Below are positions 55,907 to 64,000 of a DNA stretch of 64,000 bases, in pieces. The position numbers and the translations under genes were made by a program. Under the pieces are notes generated by a model. The model saw only the letters and a list, made by a program, of their open reading frames with translations, made no database searches and had not been told where the DNA came from. Numbering within the stretch: the stretch's first letter is position 1; each line of letters starts with the position of its first letter. The stretch comes from Psychrobacter pygoscelis (GTDB taxonomy: Bacteria; Pseudomonadota; Gammaproteobacteria; Pseudomonadales; Moraxellaceae), in assembly GCF_004335015.1 (NCBI RefSeq), contig NZ_RQRU01000001.1:558001-622000 (forward strand), read 5' to 3'.

Positions 55907-56188
55907 AACTCTCTGTCTGTTTCTGTGGTCTTATGATTAGCGGGATTCGTAGAAGGCGTTTATGCAGCGTCATATACTGACTTAGACCTAGTTCCGAATT
56001 ATTCTAGCTTGCGGCGCAGCTCCTAAGAGATCACGCCAGAGGTTTCACAACCTCCTCTAGCTTCACTCGGATAGTGTTTAGAAGGCCTGTATAGACAAAC
56101 GCCATCTAGACAAAACACCAGTAGTGGATAAAAACCAACAGCATCAATGTCGCTCAATGCCGCTTGTTGTTTGTTTGAAGCAGTGTAT
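55907..56188. other. Gap between GT2 synthase and GT4 genes
   Basis: A 282-bp stretch with no coding frame; it could contain an internal promoter. Nothing specific was recognised. Confidence 0.4.
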
Positions 56189-58240
56189 TTAGGCAACCTT
56201 TGGATCAGAGCCTAATCGAGAGCCTTTAGAGTTATACTGAGGGTTAGCGTTATCAGGTATCGCTTGAGCACAAAAAGCAGAATTAGCTTGGCTGGTAGAC
56301 TGTTGGTGCATCACCTCCGAGTCGCTAACTGCTACCTTAGCGCTTGACCCTACAAAATTTGCGATGATAACCCAACCCGCCATCAGCTTAATCATCAATA
56401 AGCTAAGCGCGCACACCAGTAACGCTAAAGAGTGCCGTCTCACTAAAATTGCCGTCAAGACATTCAGCACAATTAATAGCTTAGGCGTTACCCAAATATT
56501 AGTCATAATAGACTTTAACCGTGATTGTGATGTCCCGTGCTTCGGTGTACAAATAAAGGGTTTTTGCTGTCCCCAAAGTACAGGTAGCCAAGACAATGCA
56601 CCATGCTCCCAAAAATTTAAATGCACAAGCCACATTCGTAACCTAGCATCTAAAGGCTTAATAGCGGACTTGGAGCGAATAGTAGTATGTGCTGACCTGC
56701 CCGGTGGTGAGCTTTTTCTATTGCTTTCTACTTCACCATCACCATCTTGCTTTCTACTAAAGCACTTATTAATAATGTTTACTAACCGTTTCGGCGCAAG
56801 TTTTGCTGCTGTACTCGCTAGCGTTTTTATTAGGCTTGTACGAATACTTCTATTTGTTGCAGGAGGCGCAGCTGACTGAGCGCCAGTGTTACGTTCGGGT
56901 TGCTGACTCAATGGCTCAGCAACTAATGGCCGAGTATCTCTTAAATACGCTACCAATCGCCGAGTTAAATAAAGAGCATAAGCAAGATAGCAGACGGTCA
57001 GTACTGTCAATACATGGGGAATAGCTTTGGGCTGGTTGCTTAGTTTGGCGATGGCCAGAGTAATTAATGCGGCCGAATGTAATCCTATAAATGGACCAGT
57101 GAAGTTCACCCAAGCGGTCAACTGTGATAAATGCGCCCTAATATGCGCCACTTTAGTAGCGAAGCTTAGAGCTAAAGGAGCCTGCACATCTGAGACCCCC
57201 TGATTGCAATCATATTGAGCAACGATTGACGTCTTTAACTGAGATTGAGAGAAGAAATGCGTACGAGAATGAGAGGAGCGGCGCAGATAAAGAGCCAGTA
57301 CTTGCATATTGCCGTAGATCCAGCGCTGACGCTGACAGATAAGGTCACTCATGGTCTGAGGCAACAACCCTGTTGCAATTACTTCAGGGATGAATTGGCT
57401 ACGCGCCCCTTGCCGATGCATCAGAATACCCATTTGCGCATCTTCAGTGATCGAGGCCCCTGACCATCCTCCAAGTTGCTCTAACATATCCTTTTTAATG
57501 ACCGCAAACGTACCCGTTGATAACGCATAGTAACGATTCAACCCGCGACTAATATGATAAGTAAAATAGTGGTTTAACTCGCTATGAATGTCTGGCTTAT
57601 CAGTATCTCGATAATACTGCGGAAACTGCAATAAGGCATGATTAGGATTCTGCTTTATCGCCTCAATGATCCGTCGCCGCGCTGTAGGTAGCGCTTGATA
57701 GTCGCTATCAACGACCACGATATACTCACAAGTAGTGTCGGTCATTTTTAGCGCAAGATTTAAAGCCCCAGCCTTAAACCCTGGAATACGATCCTGATGA
57801 ATAAAACGCACTCGGAGCGACTTATCAAGTCCCTCACAATACGCTTGTAGTGGCTCATAAAGTGCTTTGTCATTATGATTATTATCGACGACAATGATCT
57901 CATCACTAGCACTTTTTATCATCAATAACGCAGCTATCGTCTCTAGCACCATATCGGTAGGCTCAGCCCGAGTCATAATATGAAAGCTAATACCCACTTG
58001 CTGCTCAGTCTTTTTTTGCAGACGCTTTAATACATAAGGCACGCTAAACGACGCTAAATTCCAAGCGGCAACTTTGTAGATCCTATTTTGATTACTATTA
58101 TTTGCACCATCGTAATAATACTCTATAGCTTCGTAGAACAGGTTATTATTATTTATAAAATCAATAAGATAAGGAACAAATATTAAGATACTCGTAGGCA
58201 TGGAGTAATGAAGATCGTTGTTCGAGATAAAAGCAGTCAT
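56189..58240 (-). CDS. Membrane GT2 synthase, cellulose-synthase-like
   Basis: About 683 residues. The cytosolic GT-A domain has all processive GT2 signatures: EIIVVDNNHND, YIVVVDSDYQA (DxD), SGASITEDAQMGILM (TED) and ICQRQRWIYGNMQ (QxxRW). At least one N-terminal (residues 14-32) and several C-terminal hydrophobic segments anchor it; the C-terminal text PFICTPKHG corresponds to the FxxTPK motif of glucan/mannan synthases. A Lys/Arg-rich loop separates the two C-terminal membrane pairs. No PilZ domain or bcsB partner is seen, so it is not a standard cellulose synthase. ATG 58240 follows GAGG; 58252 lacks a site. Confidence 0.8.
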   Translation of the reverse strand: MTAFISNNDLHYSMPTSILIFVPYLIDFINNNNLFYEAIEYYYDGANNSNQNRIYKVAAWNLASFSVPYVLKRLQKKTEQQVGISFHIMTRAEPTDMVLETIAALLMIKSASDEIIVVDNNHNDKALYEPLQAYCEGLDKSLRVRFIHQDRIPGFKAGALNLALKMTDTTCEYIVVVDSDYQALPTARRRIIEAIKQNPNHALLQFPQYYRDTDKPDIHSELNHYFTYHISRGLNRYYALSTGTFAVIKKDMLEQLGGWSGASITEDAQMGILMHRQGARSQFIPEVIATGLLPQTMSDLICQRQRWIYGNMQVLALYLRRSSHSRTHFFSQSQLKTSIVAQYDCNQGVSDVQAPLALSFATKVAHIRAHLSQLTAWVNFTGPFIGLHSAALITLAIAKLSNQPKAIPHVLTVLTVCYLAYALYLTRRLVAYLRDTRPLVAEPLSQQPERNTGAQSAAPPATNRSIRTSLIKTLASTAAKLAPKRLVNIINKCFSRKQDGDGEVESNRKSSPPGRSAHTTIRSKSAIKPLDARLRMWLVHLNFWEHGALSWLPVLWGQQKPFICTPKHGTSQSRLKSIMTNIWVTPKLLIVLNVLTAILVRRHSLALLVCALSLLMIKLMAGWVIIANFVGSSAKVAVSDSEVMHQQSTSQANSAFCAQAIPDNANPQYNSKGSRLGSDPKVA

Positions 58241-58403
58241 GCCAAACCTCATTAAATAACATTATAAATTTAAGTAAATCAACAATCTATTTAACCTTAA
58301 AACCCATGGTAAAAAATATAATTATTAATCTAAGAGTCTATATTAGCTGTATAGTCATTGGTCAATGATATAGTCAATAAAAAATATAGTAGCTACGCAT
58401 TAG

Positions 58404-58439
58404 ATTTGTCGTGATATGAATATTTGTCGTGATATGAAT
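58404..58439 (+). repeat. 18-bp perfect tandem duplication
   Basis: ATTTGTCGTGATATGAAT occurs twice back to back at 58404 and 58422. Confidence 0.9.
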
Positions 58440-59097
58440 GTAGATAAATAGCAAATAAAATCTATACCGAAAAACAAGCGTCTGAGATTTTAAGACTGGC
58501 AACTTCTTTATTGGCTCATTATAGTTGTGTCTAAATAAAAAAGAGTAAGCGGTATTAGAGTTGTAATATTTTATATATAATGTCGTGAAAAATCATGATC
58601 TCTGGTATCTAGAAATATTCAAAGCATAGAGTGAAACGAAGAGCTGTATAATTAGACTTTGGATTAAAACAAACTTATTCAATCCCTTAAATCAAATATT
58701 TAATATTAATTATTATTTCTATGGTTTCTAACGTACAAATTTTCTTTATACATTATAGTAATTGTATTCTTAATTTTAATACATCATTAAAATGTATCTA
58801 TGGGTTGTATTATGTTATCGTTGGTAAATTTTGCATCCCAAATTTTAAAATAATATTCCAGTATGCTTAATCAAATAAATTAAATGAGATATTAACCTTA
58901 TTATATATTTTTAATTACAAAATAAATTTCTTTACAATCTTATATACTTATACAGTCAGAAGGACAGCAAAAGAAGTAAGAATAACTTTAAACATAACAC
59001 AGACATTCCTTTTTTTAGCCTACTGCAAGCATACTCGATAGAACCTATAAATAACCTGCCCCAGTATCACTGTGCTATTTTTAGATTGCATTCACCA

Positions 59098-59232
59098 TAG
59101 TTAATCCTATTTAAAACTACTACATAAAAGAGTGGCTGATATAAATTTATTGGCTATAGTCGTGAGATGACTGAGACGGGCGTACATTTATTCCAGCGAC
59201 TTTGTATCAAATCTAAAATGGATTGACTATAT
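59098..59232 (-). repeat. Dispersed intergenic repeat, copy B
   Basis: On the minus strand this reads ATATAGTCAATCCATTTTAG at its start and TTTTAAATAGGATTAACT at its end, matching copy A (28391-28525) along its whole length at about 83 percent, in the opposite orientation. Confidence 0.8.
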
Positions 59233-59491
59233 ATTATTAGATGAAAATACGGATACGCTTGAGAACGCATTAATTTATGCTGATGGTTTTACGTTAGCTT
59301 TAGGGCGGATTATAGGTTGCTAGAGGTAGCCGTACGATAGCTGAGTACTAGCGCAAGAGGCGCTCAGCTATCATCGAGAGGGGGTTTGAGGTTTTGAATG
59401 CAGATAAGATAGCATTAATACTCTAACTCGTGGCTTAAGAGCTTATATCTAAGACCTGATATGACAACAAAGTCTGACTATATTATGCTTG

Positions 59492-60409
59492 TTAGGCAAG
59501 CGTTGCTGAATTTAAAGATGATACAGCGGTGTGAATATCATTACCACGCTGCTGCAAAACTTGGTCTAGGTTCAAAACAGGGCTGGCATTATCCGTCTCA
59601 GCTAAGTTAAAAGGCGCTAACTCACTATGCAAAGCGACGACATCGCCCATTATAAGTAGGGCGGGAGTGGGCAACTGAGCCTTGGATTGTTTGGCAGCGA
59701 TATCTTTTAGCGTACCAATAAGAATTTGCTGCGTGGGTAGACTGGCATGACTGATAATGGCAAATGGAGTTTCAGCATCACGTCCCGCCGCTATTAAGCC
59801 CTTAGTCATCGCCTCTAAGCGGTGCAGTCCCATATAAAAGACAACCGTCTGTGTTGGATCGAGTAGCTCACTGTAGTCATTGTTTGGTACACCTGCCTTT
59901 TTACAAGCGGTGACAAACTTGACTGACTGTGCATGATCACGATGTGTCAGTGGAATACCTGTACGACTTGCAGCTGCACTAGCGGCGGTAATACCGGGGA
60001 TAGACTCAAAGCGAATGCCATGACGCACCACTTCTTGTAGCTCCTCACCACCACGTCCAAAGATAAAGGGGTCACCACCTTTTAAGCGCACCACGCATTT
60101 ACCGGCTAGAGCATGTTTAACCAATAGCTCATTGATGCCTTCTTGTGGTACGGCATGATTGTTTCGGCGCTTACCGACAAATATTTTTTCAGCGCTCATC
60201 GCACACATATCTAAGATATCTTCTGACACCAGACTGTCATAGAGCACCACCTCGGCTCGCTGCATGACACGAAGCGCCTTTAGAGTCAGCAATTCTGGGT
60301 CGCCTGATCCAGCACCGACCAAATGCACAGTACCGACAGCGCCAGTATGCAGCGTATCCGTTCGAGTTGAAGTCGTAGAGTCAGGAAGAATATTTGATAG
60401 TGTGGTCAT
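59492..60409 (-). CDS. cobA: Uroporphyrinogen-III C-methyltransferase
   Basis: Methylates uroporphyrinogen III to precorrin-2, the branch to siroheme and cobalamin. 305 residues; the first 25 are low-complexity. The SUMT fold shows VHLVGAGSGDPELLTLKALR, VVLYDSLVS, RLKGGDPFIFGRGGEE, ESIPGITAASAAASRTGIPLTHRDHAQSV, and FYMGLHRLE. It follows nasA by 142 bp, so it probably supplies siroheme for nitrite reductase. GGAG is about 9 bases before the ATG. The single-domain form lacks the CysG dehydrogenase/chelatase half. Confidence 0.95.
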   Translation of the reverse strand: MTTLSNILPDSTTSTRTDTLHTGAVGTVHLVGAGSGDPELLTLKALRVMQRAEVVLYDSLVSEDILDMCAMSAEKIFVGKRRNNHAVPQEGINELLVKHALAGKCVVRLKGGDPFIFGRGGEELQEVVRHGIRFESIPGITAASAAASRTGIPLTHRDHAQSVKFVTACKKAGVPNNDYSELLDPTQTVVFYMGLHRLEAMTKGLIAAGRDAETPFAIISHASLPTQQILIGTLKDIAAKQSKAQLPTPALLIMGDVVALHSELAPFNLAETDNASPVLNLDQVLQQRGNDIHTAVSSLNSATLA

Positions 60410-60551
60410 GGCTGTTAGCTCCGAGCTTGTAGGGCAATCTTGCTAAGTACGGCCAAAGATGAAGAGTCATCTTACGAGGCACACTTAACAGCTTGCTAAT
60501 GTACTACAAGGTGCAAACAACATGCCACCTACTCATCATCCCCCTTTTTGA

Positions 60552-63500
60552 CTAAGCATATTCCGCAATTAACTCGTTAATTTGACCGACGCACGAACCG
60601 CAATTGGTCCCTGCTTGGCACTGCTTGCCTATCGCCTCTGCGCTATGGCAGTTATGCTCGGTAATGGCCTTGATAATAATATTCTCCCCGACCGACATAC
60701 AAGAGCAAACCAGTGGCCCCGGATCGATATAACCACTGACAGGTCGTCCCGCCAATAGCCACTTAACTGATGGCACTTGGCTCATGTCAGTAAAGCAGCT
60801 GTCTAGCCAATACGGGCTTGGCAGCTGCTGATGGGTTGGCGCTATGAAGATGGCTAGCATTAGGGTCTTATTATCGGTACTGCTAGTACTATTATTAGCT
60901 TCCATATCTACGGTGTTTTGGAGCGTTTGAGGTGACTCAATTGGCGCGGTTTCTATTGGCCCACAGTCTTGCGTAGCGATAAAGCGCAGCTGACCTTGCG
61001 ACTCATTGACCATAAAGGCTGTAGATAACGGCGGAGCGTCTATTTCTTCCGATTTAATAATGGCAGCCGCATTAGCAGTTTTAGAATTAATTTTAGTATG
61101 CTTTATACTGCCTGAGCGCTCTGAGGATAAGGCTTCCAACCACTGCTGCCAAAATTCAGGCTCAAGCCAAGCGCTACTAACCTCAGCTAATGGACTGGCG
61201 ATATTAAATAAGACGCTGTCCTTTTGTCGAATTAGACTCCACGTTAACCCAGGCAGGCTAACTTGATCCGAACCGCTGTGAGTATCATTCTCGTCACTGA
61301 GCTTGACTAATAAAGTGCGTAAATGCACCACCATGGCGTCTTGCCAGTCTGGATGCACCAGAATTTTACCTACTGACTGCATGCGAGCTGGCGTAACACG
61401 AATGGCAGAGTTCTTAAGTTCAGGTTGGCTAGAATGAGGATCGACAACGGTAGGAATAACAGAACCAACACGGGCCAGACTGGCAAACGCGTCACTCCAG
61501 TGCATTGGCATAAACGCATCACCAACTCGCATGGTGTCACTGACGTCCACTTGCGCCATAATGTGACTGGCACTAGTGTTAGTTTGCAGTAACTCTTCAC
61601 CTTCTATAGTGTCATATCTAGGGTCAATCTGCACGAAGTCTTGATCACTGACGCCCAATTGCTTCGCGTCTGTAGGATGCAAGGTCAGCGTCGGCATAGA
61701 CTGTTGTTGATTCAGCTGCGGCGCCAATCCCGTCCGTGTCATGGTATGCCACTGATCCCGCAGCCTACCCGTAATAAGACGCAGATTGACAATAGCCTTA
61801 GTACTTTGCGCTTGTGTAGACGAGCTTTCAACCTTCTCGCGACTCTTTAAAGAGCTGTTTTTTGTTTTAGCTTGATGAAAATTGGGCGTACTGGCATTGT
61901 CGGGCGGGGTTATTGAAATAAACTGTGCTTTCGTGGTCGTACACGATTCATCAATTATATTAATGCGTGACCCACCCCATTGAAATGGCGGCAGGGCATC
62001 GTAGTCGACTGCGTTTAACAGTAGCTTTTCCTCACGATCTACAGTGCGATTGCCGGTAAAATCAGCCAGATCTTTAGCTAGGTTTAAATAGCGTGGGATA
62101 CCTTGCTCACTACCAATTGCTTGGTCAGTTGACTCCTTATGATTCTGCCAAGCTGTTAGCGCCACATGCTCATTAAAGATCTCACTAGGGTGACTATAAT
62201 CGAAGCCATCTAACCCCATTCGTTGAGCCACTTGCGAGAGAATCCACCAGTCAGGTTTGGCCTCGCCTGCAGGTGCTAATAGTGCTCGCTGTCTTGAAAT
62301 ACGCCGCTCTGAGTTGGTCACTGTTCCGGACTTCTCGCCCCAACCTTGGGCAGGGAGCACTATATCAGCACAGTCCACAGTATCGCTGTCTTTGGAGCAG
62401 TCTGAGACGATCACTAAATCGCACTCGCTTAGTGCGCGGCGAAACTTATCCGCTTCAGGTAGGCTAACTACTGGGTTGGTTGCCATGATCCAGATGGCTT
62501 TGATCCGGCCATCCAAGATGGCATCAGCGGCATCACAGGCTTTGACCCCATGTTCAGCGTTAATCACTTGCGGTGCTTGCCAAAAGTCAGCTACTGCCTG
62601 CCGATGCTCCGTATTATCTAAGTCCAGATGAGCTGCGAGCAAATTGGCAAGAGCGCCGACCTCTCTGCCTCCCATGGCATTGGGCTGACCCGTTAAGGAG
62701 AACGGGCTGGCCCCTACTTTTCCAACTCGTCCGGTTAGCAGGTGGGTATTGGTAATGGCGTTGACTTTATCAGTACCACTGCTTGATTGGTTAACCCCCA
62801 TACTAAAGGCAGTGACGGTCTTAGGGTTCGCTGCTACCAATTCGTAAAACTGACGAATTATCTCCGCGTCTACTTGGCAAGCTTTAGCAACTGCCTCGAT
62901 TGACCAATCCTTGGCAGCAGTTAGCGCCGCCTCTAAACCTTGACAATGCTTGGCGTAGTCAGTATCACGGCAACCTCGCTGCTCTAGATAATTCAGCAAA
63001 CCATTGTAGAGATGAGTATCGGTACCTGCCGCGATGGGCAAATGAAGGTCGGCGAATTCGCAAGAGCCCGTACGCCTAGGGTCGATCACCACCAGCTTAA
63101 TATCTGGATTGGTCTGCTTGGCCTTTAAAAAACGCCCAAACAATATAGGATGACACCACGCCATATTGGAGCCAACCAATACCAACAGCTCACAAGCTTC
63201 TAAATCTTCGTAATTGCCGGGTACTAGGTCTGCACCGAAAGCACGCTTATGCCCTGCCACCGCTGATGACATACATAGCCGTGAGTTTGAGTCGATATTA
63301 TTATTGCCGATGAAGCCTTTGATGAATTTATTGGCGACATAATAGTCTTCGGTCAGCAGCTGACCTGACACATAGAACATCACACTATTACGGCCATGCT
63401 CCATAATCGTATCGTTTAAGCGCGTGGCAATGTCATCGAGGACCACGTCCCAATCCGCAGGTGTAGTCGCCGATTTAACAGGGTTAATTTGGGATTGCGT

Positions 63501-63875
63501 GGCTGGTAAATTAGAATCAATCGGGGTGTGCCCACGTATTTTTTTATAATAGTAGCTTTGATTGTAATAAGGTTGAGTAATTCGGCGCTCAACGCCTAAT
63601 GTCTCTGCTAGGGCGCTACCCTTAGAGCACAGCTTGCCAAAGTTGGCCGGATGATCGGGGTCACCTTTCACACTCACGCCACCAGAATTTTGATCGACAG
63701 TAGCTAATACGCCGCAGCCGACACCACAATAAGGGCAGGTGGTACGAATGGTTTTGACGTTTGTTTTTTGGGCCATACCTTCTTTATCAGATAGCGCTAA
63801 AGTATCAGAAAGGGTTACCGTAGCGATACTTTGAGCTTTGATCTCGGGTGTTTCTTGTTCAATAACACAGTTCAT
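60552..63875 (-). CDS. nasA: Assimilatory nitrate reductase, large subunit
   Basis: Reduces nitrate to nitrite in the cytosol with a molybdopterin guanine dinucleotide cofactor. 1107 residues. The [4Fe-4S] motif TTCPYCGVGCGV is near residue 45-55, with the fourth Cys in GKLCSKGSALAET. Molybdenum-pterin regions: NNIDSNSRLCMSSAVAGHKRAFGAD, LVGSNMAWCHPILFGR, VVIDPRRTGSCEFAD, MATNPVVSLPEADK. The C-terminus has a BFD-type [2Fe-2S] domain: LVCSCMSVGENII, GTNCGSCVGQINEL (four Cys), as in NasA of gammaproteobacteria. The first 40 residues are an extension before the Fe-S site; the strong AGGAGG before ATG 63875 supports that start. Upstream is a probable nirD. Confidence 0.95.
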   Translation of the reverse strand: MNCVIEQETPEIKAQSIATVTLSDTLALSDKEGMAQKTNVKTIRTTCPYCGVGCGVLATVDQNSGGVSVKGDPDHPANFGKLCSKGSALAETLGVERRITQPYYNQSYYYKKIRGHTPIDSNLPATQSQINPVKSATTPADWDVVLDDIATRLNDTIMEHGRNSVMFYVSGQLLTEDYYVANKFIKGFIGNNNIDSNSRLCMSSAVAGHKRAFGADLVPGNYEDLEACELLVLVGSNMAWCHPILFGRFLKAKQTNPDIKLVVIDPRRTGSCEFADLHLPIAAGTDTHLYNGLLNYLEQRGCRDTDYAKHCQGLEAALTAAKDWSIEAVAKACQVDAEIIRQFYELVAANPKTVTAFSMGVNQSSSGTDKVNAITNTHLLTGRVGKVGASPFSLTGQPNAMGGREVGALANLLAAHLDLDNTEHRQAVADFWQAPQVINAEHGVKACDAADAILDGRIKAIWIMATNPVVSLPEADKFRRALSECDLVIVSDCSKDSDTVDCADIVLPAQGWGEKSGTVTNSERRISRQRALLAPAGEAKPDWWILSQVAQRMGLDGFDYSHPSEIFNEHVALTAWQNHKESTDQAIGSEQGIPRYLNLAKDLADFTGNRTVDREEKLLLNAVDYDALPPFQWGGSRINIIDESCTTTKAQFISITPPDNASTPNFHQAKTKNSSLKSREKVESSSTQAQSTKAIVNLRLITGRLRDQWHTMTRTGLAPQLNQQQSMPTLTLHPTDAKQLGVSDQDFVQIDPRYDTIEGEELLQTNTSASHIMAQVDVSDTMRVGDAFMPMHWSDAFASLARVGSVIPTVVDPHSSQPELKNSAIRVTPARMQSVGKILVHPDWQDAMVVHLRTLLVKLSDENDTHSGSDQVSLPGLTWSLIRQKDSVLFNIASPLAEVSSAWLEPEFWQQWLEALSSERSGSIKHTKINSKTANAAAIIKSEEIDAPPLSTAFMVNESQGQLRFIATQDCGPIETAPIESPQTLQNTVDMEANNSTSSTDNKTLMLAIFIAPTHQQLPSPYWLDSCFTDMSQVPSVKWLLAGRPVSGYIDPGPLVCSCMSVGENIIIKAITEHNCHSAEAIGKQCQAGTNCGSCVGQINELIAEYA

Positions 63876-63877
63876 AG

Positions 63878-64000
63878 TTATACTACCTCCTTTAGTTGCT
63901 CAGAGCTCGCCTCATCTGCTGAGTCTGTCACTGCCAAGGTATTATTGTTCTTTGCTACTGAATCGCTCTCTGCTTGTTTGGGCATGACTAAAGCCACATC
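63878..64000 (-). CDS. Partial CDS, probable end of nitrite reductase small subunit
   Basis: 41 codons on the minus strand, open to the window edge, reading DVALVMPKQAESDSV... to EQLKEVV and TAA at 63878-63880. The stop is 2 bp before the ATG of nasA, and nasA's ribosome site lies inside this gene, so the two are translationally coupled. By position, upstream of nasA, it is probably the C-terminal tail of NirD; the sequence itself is low-complexity and does not prove it. Confidence 0.5.
   Translation of the reverse strand, partial: DVALVMPKQAESDSVAKNNNTLAVTDSADEASSEQLKEVV

Larger units (their letters stand above)
58253..59491. other. Long AT-rich non-coding region upstream of GT cluster
   Basis: 1239 bp without a plausible protein frame. 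It contains an 18-bp perfect direct duplication (58404-58439) and dispersed repeat copy B (59098-59232). It carries the promoter of the GT cluster and the end of cobA. Confidence 0.6.

Noticed and set aside
56189-58240. Cellulose biosynthesis (bcs) operon
   Set aside because: The GT2 synthase has no PilZ domain and no bcsB, bcsZ or bcsC neighbour.
59470-59520. Terminator at the end of cobA
   Set aside because: GCTTG and CAAGC around CCTAA form a weak hairpin, but it overlaps the stop codon and no T-run follows.

Overview
The window looks like a chromosomal segment of a Moraxellaceae gammaproteobacterium, most likely Psychrobacter. This is inferred from gene content and protein style (Lon, TopA, quinol NO reductase, split urease accessory genes, trpR-trpE-trpG, metE) and AT-rich intergenic DNA. 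I could not run a similarity search. No rRNA, tRNA, CRISPR array, phage or insertion sequence was seen.

Layout. 1-12 kb holds housekeeping and envelope genes: the 3' part of lon, a glycine-rich-domain-like membrane protein, two META-like lipoproteins (one a partial copy of the other), a PliG-type lysozyme inhibitor, sodC, topA, an orphan ParA ATPase and a DUF2799 lipoprotein. 12-14 kb carries a Fur-box-linked heme-receptor-like TonB protein. 14.6-27 kb is a urate catabolic locus: NCS2 permease, RutR-like TetR regulator, uraD, uraH, puuD, NCS1 permease, puuE, alc and allA. A second Fur-box-linked TonB receptor sits inside it. Two RutR-type operators precede the two outward-reading arms. 27-36 kb has a DMT exporter, norZ with two NsrR-type palindromes, a CPBP protease and trpR-trpE-trpG. 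36-43.6 kb has a DUF302 lipoprotein and the urease operon ureD-ureA-ureBC-ureE-ureF-ureG, in which beta and alpha subunits are one polypeptide. 44-50.6 kb has an LprI-like protein, a cystine-type ABC transporter, a decayed gene and metE. 51-58.2 kb is a glycosyltransferase cluster of unknown product. 59.5-64 kb has cobA, nasA and the end of a probable nirD.

How the genes fit together. Nitrogen acquisition dominates. Urate is taken up, hydroxylated and opened to allantoin, then cut to glyoxylate and urea; the urease 10 kb away would turn urea into ammonia; assimilatory nitrate reductase and siroheme synthesis give a second ammonia route. Iron uptake genes are interleaved with the urate genes.

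The observations most worth following are the RutR-type operator pair, the UreB-UreC fusion, the glycosyltransferase cluster, a 135-bp dispersed repeat present twice in opposite orientation, and a gene remnant with an intact ribosome-binding site but three in-frame stops. All functional assignments rest on motif recognition from memory.
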